8,587 nt of DNA from CAZQXD01 sp964597315 (GCA_964597315.1 CAZQXD010000109.1:1-8587), one strand, 5' to 3'; positions 1-5,892 are shown, counted from the first letter of the stretch. The notes: generated by a model not told the origin, from the sequence alone. Translations and numbers: made by a program.

Positions 1-110
1 CCCCCTTGGGTAAGGGGGAGGAGTGGAACCCCCTCCCGGCCTTGGGTGGGGCAGGAGCAGGGAAGGGATTCCCCCCCTTGAATAAGGGGGGGCTAGGGGG
101 GGTATCCCCG
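1..110. repeat. C/G-rich palindromic intergenic repeats downstream of mmsA
   Basis: Two copies of the same palindromic design are present. At 1-18, CCCCCTT and AAGGGGG flank a 4-nt loop. At 71-92, CCCCCCCTT and AAGGGGGGG flank the 4-nt loop GAAT, giving a perfect 9-bp stem. Further G and C runs lie between and after them (about 31-36 and 96-108). No T-run follows either hairpin on the mmsA strand, so neither is a textbook Rho-independent terminator, although the 71-92 hairpin lies only 20 bp past the mmsA stop and could mark or protect the transcript 3' end. The pattern of C-run, TT, loop, AA, G-run, CTA, G-run resembles small dispersed palindromic repeats seen between genes in many gammaproteobacteria. 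That family assignment is from memory. Confidence 0.6.
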
Positions 111-111
111 C

Positions 112-1667
112 CTACTTGAGCTGGAGGGTCATATTGGCCCCGCCGACTGGGATGCTGGAGTCAAACCAGCGGGCGGTGATGGTCTTGGTCTCGGTGTAAA
201 ATCGCACCGCCTGCTTGCCGTAGGCGTGCAGATCGCCGTAGAAAGACCCTTTCCAGCCAGTGAAGGAGAAAAAGGGCAGGGGCACCGGGATCGGCATGTT
301 GATGCCCACCTGGCCCACCTCGATGTGGTGCTGGAACTTGCGGGCCGCAGCGCCGCTGTTGGTGAAAATGGAGGTGCCGTTACCGTAGGGGTTTTTGTTA
401 ATCAGGGCGATGGCCTCATCCAGGGTATCGGCGCGCACCACTGACAGGGCCGGGCCGAAGATCTCCTGGTTATAGACATCCATCTCCGGGGTGACCTTAT
501 CGAACAGGGTTGGACCCATCCAGTTGCCGTCAGGATAGCCCTCCACCGTGCAATCGCGGCCGTCTAGCAGCACTTCGGCGCCCTGATCGTAGGCGCTCTG
601 GATCAACTGGGCCACCCGCTCCTTGGCCTTAGGGTTGATCAGTGGGCCGTAGGCGGCATCGGGGTCATCGAAGGCGCCGGGGCGGATCTGGCCCAGGGCC
701 TCCTTGACGTCGCCGATCCACGCCTGGGACTGGCCCACGAATACCGCCACCGACAAGGCCATGCAGCGCTGGCCGGCGGCTCCGCAGGAGGCCCCCACCA
801 GGTTATTGATAACGTGCTGCTTGTCGGCATCGGGCATGATTATCACATGGTTCTTAGCCCCGGCGAAGCTCTGTACCCGCTTTAGGTGTTCGGTACCGGT
901 GCGGTAGATGTACTGGCCCACGGGCACCGAACCCACGAAGGAAATGGCCTTGATATCTGGGTGCCCAAGCAGGAAATCCACCTGCGCCTTGCCGCCGTGA
1001 ATGATTTGCAAAAGCCCCTTGGGGAAACCCGCCTGGACGAACAGCTCGGCCAGCTTCATGGGGGTCATGGGGTCCTGTTCGGAGGNNNNNNNNNNAGAAC
1101 GAAAGTGTTGCCGCAGGCGATGGCCATGGGAAACATCCACAGGGGAATCATGGCCGGGAAGTTGAAGGGAGTGATACCGGCGCAGACGCCCAGGGGCTGG
1201 GTGTAGCTATAGCCGTCGATGCCCCAGGCCACGTTCTCCACGGTCTCGCCCATCAGCGCTGTGGAAATGCCGCAAGCCTGCTCCACCACTTCGATGCCGC
1301 GCCACACGTCGCCCATGGCGTCGGCCAGCACCTTGCCGGTCTCCTGGGCCAGTATCCGGGCAATGTCCTCTTGGTGGTCCTTGAGCAGGGCCTGGTACTT
1401 GAACAGATAACGCGCCCGTTCCGGGGGCGGCACTTCGCGCCAGGTCTGGAAGGCTGCCTTGGCGGCGGCCACCGCTTTTTCCATTTCGTCCTGGGTAGTG
1501 TAGGGGACCTTGGCCAGTACATCCTGGGTAGCGGGGTTGGTGACCTCCAGCCATTGGGCGGCGCGGCTTTCCACAAACTCGCCGTTAATGAACAGGGGAA
1601 CCTTGCAGGAGGCGTCAATGCTCTCGCCGAATTGGCCTGCGGCGAGCTGTGGGGTGTTCTTGGCCAT
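112..1667 (-). CDS. mmsA: CoA-acylating methylmalonate-semialdehyde dehydrogenase (interrupted by assembly gap)
   Basis: This enzyme oxidises methylmalonate semialdehyde with NAD+ and CoA to propionyl-CoA and CO2, and malonate semialdehyde to acetyl-CoA. It acts in the cytoplasm at the end of valine, thymine or inositol degradation. The two frame segments (1667 down to the gap, and the gap down to 112) join into one aldehyde dehydrogenase of about 516 aa; the family is usually about 500. Visible landmarks are PFNF with the oxyanion Asn near residue 169, the GSVPVG nucleotide-binding turn near 244, and GQRCMALS with catalytic Cys near residue 300 (codon at 763-765). AGAKNH stands where ordinary ALDHs carry the general-base Glu, a hallmark of CoA-dependent MmsA. 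The C-terminal GWKGSFYGDLHAYG block is also typical. The ATG at 1665-1667 is preceded by GGTGA seven bases upstream. The gene is divergent from aacS and has its own promoter and operator. The apparent frameshift comes from the 10-N gap, not from decay. IolA-type malonate-semialdehyde dehydrogenase is the same family and cannot be excluded as the main role. Confidence 0.95.
1086..1095. other. 10-N assembly gap inside mmsA
   Basis: Ten Ns separate two mmsA segments that lie in different frames. The upstream segment ends GNTFV plus the first two bases of a CT- (Leu) codon. The downstream segment starts with the last two bases (CC) of a codon, then SEQDP. MmsA proteins normally read LKP between these blocks, which needs exactly five missing bases, not ten. 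Any in-frame solution needs 2 mod 3 bases. The N count is therefore a placeholder. Confidence 0.9.
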
Positions 1668-1756
1668 GGTCTGGTCACCGTTTGCTTGCTATGGAGAGGT
1701 GAAAAGCCGCCGGAAAAAACCCGCCACTCGGTTCAGCCGGAGGGCAGTGAGGATTT

Positions 1757-1784
1757 AGTATAATTACGTTAACGTAAACGTCAA
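1757..1784 (-). promoter_or_regulatory. sigma70-type mmsA promoter
   Basis: Reading the minus strand, a -35 TTGACG (1784-1779) and a -10 TATACT (1762-1757) are separated by 16 bp. Each hexamer matches the consensus at five of six positions. The predicted start of transcription is near 1750, giving a leader of about 80 nt before the mmsA ATG. The spacer consists almost entirely of the palindromic operator, so a bound regulator would directly block or reshape the promoter. Confidence 0.75.
1764..1784. promoter_or_regulatory. ACGT-repeat palindromic operator in mmsA promoter (LiuR-like)
   Basis: The 14-bp sequence TTACGTTAACGTAA at 1764-1777 is a perfect palindrome. ACGT tetramers occur at 1766, 1772 and 1778, exactly 6 bp apart, so two overlapping ACGTNNACGT dyads are present (1764-1777 and 1769-1784). 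The same pattern recurs on the aacS side at 1947. From memory, ACGTNNACGT-type palindromes resemble sites of LiuR, a MerR-family regulator of branched-chain amino-acid degradation in proteobacteria, whose regulon often includes aacS. That identification is inference; the palindrome itself is certain. Confidence 0.65.
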
Positions 1785-1946
1785 TACTGTATTGATGCCC
1801 CATGTGAACCGATTCAATCAATAAAACGCATCACTTATGGGGCAGGTGTCATACCGTAATAAACTGAATGGCTAAGGTTTTGGTTGCACTGTGCTGGCCC
1901 GTTCGAAAGGTGACGGTCAAATGTTAGCCATCATTGATGGTTTATA

Positions 1947-1962
1947 TTACGTTTACGTAAAC
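1947..1962. promoter_or_regulatory. Second ACGTNNACGT operator, aacS side
   Basis: TTACGTTTACGTAA (1947-1960) has half-sites TTACGT and ACGTAA around a TT centre. It also contains the perfect 12-bp palindrome GTTTACGTAAAC at 1951-1962. It shares the ACGTNNACGT core with the mmsA-side site and lies about the same distance (roughly 100 bp) from its gene. An overlapping TATATT at 1943-1948 could be the aacS -10 element, but I find no good -35, so the aacS promoter position is uncertain. Confidence 0.6.
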
Positions 1963-2065
1963 ACAATCTTTGCGTGGTATTGATCGTCTCTTTCCCTTTC
2001 AGGGTTGGGAGAATGTCAACTATTCTTGATCTTTTTGGTGATGGCCGACAAATGGGGTCCGACTC

Positions 2066-4015
2066 ATGTCCGATAAGCTCTGGCAACCCACCGAGAAACG
2101 CATCCATGACAGCAATCTGGTTGCCTTCATGGCCGCCGTGGAGCGGGATTGGGGTGTGACTACCGAGGATTATCCGTCTCTGTATCGCTGGTCGGTGGCC
2201 GAATCCGAGCAGTTCTGGCAAAGCCTGTGGCGGTTTGCCGGGGTGATCGGCGAGCCGGGGGAGACGGTGCTGGCCGCTGCCGACCAAATGCCCGGCGCCC
2301 GCTGGTTTCCCCAAGCCCGGCTGAACTTTGCCGAGAACCTGCTGCGCCGCCGCGACGAGGCCCAGGCCGTGGTGTTCTGGGGCGAGGATAAAACCCAGCG
2401 GTCCCTGAGCCATGGGCAACTCTATGACCAGGTTTCGCGTCTGGCCCAGGCGCTGCGGGATGCCGGGGTTCGGCCCGGCGACCGGGTGGCGGGCTTTTTG
2501 CCCAATATGCCGGAGGCGCTGATCGCCATGTTGGCGGCCGCCAGCCTGGGGGCGGTATGGTCGTCCTGCTCCCCGGACTTCGGGGTGCGGGGGGTGCTGG
2601 ACCGCTTCGGGCAGATCGAACCCACAGTGCTGTTCGCCGTGGAGGGCTATTACTACAACGGCAAGGCCCATGACTGCCTGGCCAAGCTCAAGGAGATAAG
2701 CGCCGGGCTGCCCACGCTGCGGCGGCTGGTGGTGGTCTCCTACACCCGTACCGAGCCGCCACTGGACGGGATCGCCAATGCCCTGCACTGGGAGGATTTC
2801 GTCCGTCCCTATGAGCCGGGCAGCCTGAGTTTTGCGCCCCTGTCTTTCGATCATCCCCTGTATATCATGTTCTCCTCGGGCACCACGGGCGTGCCCAAGT
2901 GCATCGTCCACGGGGCCGGGGGCACGCTGCTCCAGCACCTCAAGGAACATCTGCTGCATGTGGACGTCAAGCCCGACGACCGGGTGTTTTATTTCACCAC
3001 CTGTAGCTGGATGATGTGGAACTGGCTGGTCTCGGCCCTGGCGGCCCGGGCCACCTTGCTGCTCTATGACGGCTCGCCCTTCCATCCCGACGGCAATATC
3101 CTGTTCAGCTACGCCGCAGCCGAGGGGATGACCGTCTTCGGCACTTCCGCCAAGTATATCGACGCGGTGAACAAAGCCGGTCTGACGCCCAAGGACCAGC
3201 ATGATCTGTCATCGGTGCGGGCGGTGCTGTCCACCGGCTCGCCCCTGGTCCCGGAGAGCTTCGATTTCGTCTACGCCGACATCAAGCCCGACGTGCAGTT
3301 GTCGAGCATTTCCGGGGGCACCGATATTCTGTCCTGTTTTGCCCTGGGCTGCCCGATCCTGCCGGTCTATCGGGGCGAGTTGCAATGTCGGGGGCTGGGC
3401 ATGGCCGTGGAGGTCTGGGACGATGCCGGTCGGCCAGTGCAACAGGAAAAAGGGGAGCTGGTTTGCGTCAAGCCCTTTCCGTCCATGCCCATCGGTTTCT
3501 GGAACGACCCCGACGGGTCCAAGTACCGGGCCGCCTATTTCGAGACCTACCCCAATGTCTGGTGTCACGGGGACTACGTGGAACTGACCGAACACGAGGG
3601 CATCATCATCTACGGGCGTAGCGATGCGGTGCTAAACCCAGGCGGGGTGCGCATCGGCACCGCCGAGATTTACCGCCAGGTGGAGCAACTAGACGAGGTG
3701 GTGGAATCCCTGGTGATCGGTCAGGACTGGAAAAACGACGTGCGGGTGGTGCTGTTCACGCGGTTGCGGGAAGGGCGGGTTCTGGACGATGCTCTGATCA
3801 AGAACATCAAGGACCAGATCCGCCGGAACACCACCCCTCGCCACGTGCCGGCCAAGGTGGTGCAGGTGGCGGATATCCCCCGCACCAAGAGTGGCAAGAT
3901 CGTGGAACTGGCGGTGCGCAACATCGTCCATGGCCGCCCCGTAAAAAACCGGGAGGCTCTGGCCAATCCCGAAGCCCTGGATTTATATCGGGATATTCCA
4001 GAGTTGGCGGACTGA
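2066..4015 (+). CDS. aacS: Acetoacetyl-CoA synthetase
   Basis: This 649-aa adenylate-forming ligase converts acetoacetate, ATP and CoA to acetoacetyl-CoA, AMP and pyrophosphate in the cytoplasm. It salvages acetoacetate released by leucine degradation or by ketone-body or polyhydroxybutyrate turnover. The N-terminus (about 1-95) has the ACAS_N-type region seen in acetyl- and acetoacetyl-CoA synthetases. The phosphate-binding loop SSGTTGVPK is at about 270-278. TTCSWMMWNW, typical of AacS, follows near 310. SGGTDILS is the A5-like segment, and HGDYVEL then YGRSD (516-520) and GGVRIG form the hinge region. RTKSGK places the catalytic, acetylation-sensitive Lys at 611. Length matches the family. 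The ATG at 2066 is the only in-frame start nearby; GGGG eight bases upstream is a weak Shine-Dalgarno. The closest alternative is an acyl-CoA synthetase for a related short acid, but the residue pattern favours AacS. Confidence 0.95.
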   Translation: MSDKLWQPTEKRIHDSNLVAFMAAVERDWGVTTEDYPSLYRWSVAESEQFWQSLWRFAGVIGEPGETVLAAADQMPGARWFPQARLNFAENLLRRRDEAQAVVFWGEDKTQRSLSHGQLYDQVSRLAQALRDAGVRPGDRVAGFLPNMPEALIAMLAAASLGAVWSSCSPDFGVRGVLDRFGQIEPTVLFAVEGYYYNGKAHDCLAKLKEISAGLPTLRRLVVVSYTRTEPPLDGIANALHWEDFVRPYEPGSLSFAPLSFDHPLYIMFSSGTTGVPKCIVHGAGGTLLQHLKEHLLHVDVKPDDRVFYFTTCSWMMWNWLVSALAARATLLLYDGSPFHPDGNILFSYAAAEGMTVFGTSAKYIDAVNKAGLTPKDQHDLSSVRAVLSTGSPLVPESFDFVYADIKPDVQLSSISGGTDILSCFALGCPILPVYRGELQCRGLGMAVEVWDDAGRPVQQEKGELVCVKPFPSMPIGFWNDPDGSKYRAAYFETYPNVWCHGDYVELTEHEGIIIYGRSDAVLNPGGVRIGTAEIYRQVEQLDEVVESLVIGQDWKNDVRVVLFTRLREGRVLDDALIKNIKDQIRRNTTPRHVPAKVVQVADIPRTKSGKIVELAVRNIVHGRPVKNREALANPEALDLYRDIPELAD

Positions 4016-4037
4016 GGGCCTATTGGAGAACAGGGGA

Positions 4038-4055
4038 TGTACGCTTTTTCTTACA
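4038..4055 (+). promoter_or_regulatory. GacA/UvrY/LetA-box-like upstream activating site
   Basis: TGTACG, six bases, then CTTACA matches the known GacA-box pattern TGTAAG-N6-CTTACA at 11 of 12 defined positions with exact spacing. Its centre is about 64 bp upstream of the predicted start of the downstream GGA-rich RNA, a spacing typical of Gac-dependent rsmY/rsmZ promoters. The site overlaps a perfect stem ACGCTTTT/AAAAGCGT, so part of the symmetry could instead reflect an aacS 3' hairpin. Confidence 0.6.
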
Positions 4056-4099
4056 AAAGCGTCCAAAGTAGGCTGACCTTCAGCTCAGGCGATGATCTC

Positions 4100-4105
4100 T
4101 ATACG
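4100..4105 (+). promoter_or_regulatory. -10-like element for the sRNA candidate
   Basis: TATACG matches the -10 consensus at four of six positions, and I see no good -35 at 16-18 bp. A poor -35 is expected of an activator-dependent promoter such as one driven by GacA from the box at 4038-4055. The predicted transcript start is about 4110-4112. Confidence 0.4.
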
Positions 4106-4109
4106 GTCA

Positions 4110-4279
4110 AGGGAACAATGGCTAAAGTTAATCCCGTAAGGAACGCACAGGGAACATCAAGAAATAGGGACACAACCGATGGAGCGGTCGCTGCGGTGGG
4201 ACTGCCGACCATGGATGTAGTCTGAAGAAACGTGCGGTTACGCCCCCCTGACTGGATATCGGGGGGGCGTATTTCGTTT
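4110..4279 (+). ncRNA. CsrB/RsmY/RsmZ-type CsrA-sequestering sRNA candidate
   Basis: The predicted RNA is about 170 nt. If real, it would bind several CsrA/RsmA dimers and free their mRNA targets. It has eight GGA triplets before the end of the terminator loop, at 4112, 4140, 4151, 4168, 4181, 4199, 4213 and 4254. Six of them lie in the CsrA-type context ANGGA, including CAGGGAACA at 4148-4156. One (AAGGA) lies in the loop of a small CGT/ACG hairpin at 4135-4145. Another (TGGGA) lies in the loop of a hairpin with GGTCG/CGACC arms at 4186-4210. The rest appear unpaired between stems. A perfect 10-bp terminator stem closes the RNA. Upstream are a GacA-like box and a -10 element. RsmY/RsmZ are usually slightly shorter and CsrB longer. 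The element could instead be a structured aacS 3' UTR or a leader of the downstream PilZ gene. Confidence 0.55.
4239..4279 (+). terminator. Rho-independent terminator
   Basis: The arms TACGCCCCCC (4239-4248) and GGGGGGCGTA (4262-4271) form a perfect 10-bp stem with a 13-nt loop, followed by TTTCGTTT. This is the strongest terminator in the window. It ends the sRNA candidate and would also stop aacS read-through, separating aacS from the PilZ gene group. Confidence 0.85.
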
Positions 4280-4295
4280 GCTGTCCGCACTGCAA

Positions 4296-4317
4296 ACCCT
4301 GCCCCAAAGGGTGGGGT
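4296..4317. other. Second hairpin after the terminator
   Basis: ACCCTGCCC and GGGTGGGGT pair over nine positions (two of them G-U wobbles) around a CAAA loop. No T-run follows on the plus strand, so it is not a clear terminator. It lies between the terminator and the PilZ promoter and may be a backup stop or a neutral structure. Confidence 0.4.
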
Positions 4318-4327
4318 CGAGAGGGGT

Positions 4328-4362
4328 GGCGCTGGCCTGCCTTGGCGGGTCGTTCCAGCGCC
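4328..4362. promoter_or_regulatory. 8-bp inverted repeat around the PilZ-gene promoter
   Basis: GGCGCTGG (4328-4335) and CCAGCGCC (4355-4362) are perfect inverted copies separated by 19 bp. The -35 hexamer lies between the arms, and the right arm ends two bases before the -10. The placement suits an operator for a dimeric regulator. Because both arms lie upstream of the predicted transcript start, an RNA attenuator is less likely. No regulator is recognised. Confidence 0.45.
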
Positions 4363-4370
4363 GCTATACT
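4342..4370 (+). promoter_or_regulatory. sigma70-type promoter for the 400-aa PilZ gene
   Basis: TTGGCG (4342-4347) and TATACT (4365-4370) are separated by 17 bp, matching the consensus at four and five of six positions. Transcription would start near 4377 and leave a leader of about 74 nt before the ATG at 4451. Confidence 0.65.
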
Positions 4371-4450
4371 GCCCAGGTCTATCTCGGATCTACGGCCAGG
4401 CGGACCGAAAATAACGCCTGTCAGCGACGAGATTTTAAGTCCTGGGGAGC

Positions 4451-5653
4451 ATGGGTTGGTTCTCCGCCGTGGAAATCCCCTTCGTTCATGAAGGGGAGGA
4501 CGTCAAGTTGGTTGGGAACCAGATCATGCGGCCCATTAAGGATGTGCTTGTCGAACGCTGCCAAGAGTCGCTGTCCAGGGAGCTTGGACTTGAAAATCGG
4601 GTTCTCCTAGACGCGCTGGTCTGCCATAGCCTTGGCATGCGCACCAATAAGCCCCTGGCCGAGGTGTTCGATAGTCTGACAGCCGCTGGTTTTTCGTTTT
4701 TCCGCATTATGGCGGCTGTCAAACGCTGTGAAGTGCTGCATATAGAATCCCTGCTGTCCGAAATGGTGTCGCGTCCTTTGGGGCGGCAGACTGCGGAATT
4801 GCGGCAGATTCAGGCCCACTACGACGCCGTGCGGCAACGTTGGGTCGATGAGGCCGAGTCCCGGGTGTCAGAGGGAGATAACGAACAACAGTCCCACGCC
4901 TGCGAGGAAGAACCCATTGGCGAAGAGCTATTGCATACCGTGCGGAGCCTGGACGACGATCAGGAATCCGGCGACCGGGATGCACGGCTGATCGAGCGGA
5001 CTTTGCAGCATTTCCAGCAGCACGGCGAGTTGCAGTTATTCAATTACTTTTATGAGTTGCAGGTAGGCGCTCGCTCCCATGTGGAGAGCGTGGAAAGTCC
5101 TTACCTTACCCTCGGGCTGACACCGAAGTTGGAGCGGGTGTTCGCCGCCGGCGAAAAAATGCGCTATGCCTATGCCCCCACCACCGACCCCGAGCGGGTA
5201 TTGCGCATGGAACTCCATGGCGCCCGGGGTGATCAGGTGGTGCTGCGCGCCCAGGATGTGCTCTACCACCCCCAGGGGCGACGGTTACGGGTACGGGTGC
5301 GGATGGTCGATTATATTCCGGTGACCGTGAAACGGAACGGGCGTCGCTGGAAGGCGCGGATGCTGGACTTGTCGGAAAACGGCCTGGGTCTGCTTTTCGA
5401 CCGGTCGGTGGATATTGGCCTGGGGGATGAGGTGCTGTGTACCTGCGCCCTGCGCACCGTCAAGCACACCATCGAATTACAAGCTAGGGGCGTGGTGCAT
5501 TGGCAGGAGACCGAGGACCACCAGATTCGGCTGGGCGTAGGTTTGAACCTGACTTCCGGGGAGCAACTCAAGCTGCAAAACGCGCTGATGAGCTACGAGC
5601 AAACCATCATCCAGAAGCTACGATCCTTGGGTACGCCTGATCTGCTGCGCTGA
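4451..5653 (+). CDS. PilZ-domain protein, 400 aa, with unrecognised N-terminal region
   Basis: This is probably a cytoplasmic c-di-GMP receptor. The C-terminal domain (about 275-390) has the two PilZ signatures: an Arg cluster giving RxxxR (R278/R282 or R280/R284) and DLSENG (D306, S308, G311). The N-terminal part is mostly helical and charged, with no membrane segment or signal peptide. A central acidic, low-complexity linker spans about 134-180. I do not recognise residues 1-270, so the output it controls is unknown. The start is uncertain. ATG 4451 follows GGGGAG with only one base of spacing, and an in-frame stop lies 15 bases upstream (TAA 4436-4438). An internal ATG at 4526 has GGGAA at better spacing. 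It is the first gene of a three-gene plus-strand group containing a second PilZ protein. GGA lies within its ribosome-binding site, so CsrA control is possible but unproven. Confidence 0.85.
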   Translation: MGWFSAVEIPFVHEGEDVKLVGNQIMRPIKDVLVERCQESLSRELGLENRVLLDALVCHSLGMRTNKPLAEVFDSLTAAGFSFFRIMAAVKRCEVLHIESLLSEMVSRPLGRQTAELRQIQAHYDAVRQRWVDEAESRVSEGDNEQQSHACEEEPIGEELLHTVRSLDDDQESGDRDARLIERTLQHFQQHGELQLFNYFYELQVGARSHVESVESPYLTLGLTPKLERVFAAGEKMRYAYAPTTDPERVLRMELHGARGDQVVLRAQDVLYHPQGRRLRVRVRMVDYIPVTVKRNGRRWKARMLDLSENGLGLLFDRSVDIGLGDEVLCTCALRTVKHTIELQARGVVHWQETEDHQIRLGVGLNLTSGEQLKLQNALMSYEQTIIQKLRSLGTPDLLR

Positions 5654-5664
5654 CGGGGGCGGTC

Positions 5665-5676
5665 TATACTTGTCTC
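5665..5676 (+). promoter_or_regulatory. -10 element placed for a leaderless transcript
   Basis: TATACT (5665-5670), five of six consensus matches, lies six bases before the ATG at 5677. Transcription from it would begin at or next to the start codon. No Shine-Dalgarno precedes that ATG. The -35 region is poor, so the element may be fortuitous. Confidence 0.35.
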
Positions 5677-5892
5677 ATGGGTGATTCCGCCGACGCCAAT
5701 GACCTACCGCCGCCACCCCCTCGCCCGGACCTAGAGGAGTGCTGTGGCGGCGGCTGTGTGCCTTGTATCCTTGATTACTACGAGGAGGCTCTGGAGCGTT
5801 GGCGACGCCAGGTGGCCGAGATCAAGGCGCGGCGGGGTATGGACCGGGCAGAACAAAGGTCCCAGAATCGGCCCGCCGACAAGGGTTGCTGA
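5677..5892 (+). CDS. Small Cys-rich Oxidored-like domain protein
   Basis: This 71-aa protein matches the 'oxidoreductase-like' domain family (Oxidored-like, shared with eukaryotic OXLD1): a Pro-rich stretch PPPPPRPDLEECCGGGC followed by VPC and an acidic/aromatic helix DYYEEALERW. The cysteines C22, C23, C27 and C30 form a CC-x3-C-x2-C cluster that could bind a metal or Fe-S centre. The biochemical function of the family is not established, despite its name. The C-terminus (about 44-71) is basic and probably disordered. It starts 23 bases after the preceding PilZ gene stop, without a recognisable ribosome binding site, and ends just before a hairpin. There is no signal peptide, so it is presumed cytoplasmic. 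Confidence 0.8.
   Translation: MGDSADANDLPPPPPRPDLEECCGGGCVPCILDYYEEALERWRRQVAEIKARRGMDRAEQRSQNRPADKGC

Larger units (their letters stand above)
1668..2065. promoter_or_regulatory. Divergent mmsA/aacS control region
   Basis: This 398-bp AT-richer stretch separates the divergent starts. It holds the mmsA promoter and operator (1757-1784) and the aacS-side operator (1947-1962). It also has an 8-bp inverted repeat TGCCCCAT (1796-1803) / ATGGGGCA (1837-1844) and a 13-bp dyad CCATCATTGATGG at 1928-1940, just upstream of the aacS-side operator. I see no RNA gene. A short open frame with ATG at 2013 (preceded by GGGAG) overlaps the aacS start out of frame and is not called as a gene. Confidence 0.7.
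4016..4450. other. 435-bp intergenic region rich in RNA and promoter signals
   Basis: No convincing protein gene lies here. In order it holds a GacA-box-like dyad (4038-4055) that overlaps a perfect 8-bp stem ACGCTTTT/AAAAGCGT (4041-4062), and a 5-bp hairpin GCTGA/TCAGC (4072-4084). It then holds a -10-like element (4100-4105), a GGA-rich sRNA candidate ending in a strong terminator, a second hairpin (4296-4317), and a promoter with an inverted repeat (4328-4370). A 62-codon open frame from 4037 overlaps the sRNA locus. It has GGAG eight bases before its ATG, but its product resembles nothing I know. Confidence 0.7.

Noticed and set aside
1065..1140. Apparent frameshift or pseudogene in mmsA
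   Set aside because: The frame change coincides exactly with the N gap, and both halves are fully conserved, so it is an assembly artefact.
1974..2159. Upstream open frame overlapping the aacS start (ATG 2013 with GGGAG)
   Set aside because: The peptide is unrecognised and its second half is simply aacS sequence in another frame. A translational leader role is possible but unsupported.
1931..3202. Long 423-codon open frame on the minus strand
   Set aside because: It lies opposite aacS, whose conserved motifs prove the plus frame. It is a shadow of GC-rich codon usage.
4041..4062. ACGCTTTT/AAAAGCGT hairpin as the aacS terminator
   Set aside because: No T-run follows on either strand, and the stem is AT-rich. 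It overlaps the GacA-like box, and the strong terminator lies at 4239-4279.
4140..4216. Resemblance to a c-di-GMP-I (GEMM) riboswitch: ACGCACAGGG ... GGGACACAACC ... ACTGCCGA before a terminator and a PilZ gene
   Set aside because: The short matches are attractive, but the essential tetraloop-capped stem between AGGG and GGGAC cannot form, and the terminator is followed by a separate promoter. The GGA-rich sRNA reading explains more of the sequence.
4037..4225. 62-codon open frame with a plausible GGAG before its ATG
   Set aside because: It overlaps the GacA-like box and the sRNA candidate, the peptide resembles nothing known, and its composition is not gene-like. A dual-function RNA cannot be fully excluded.
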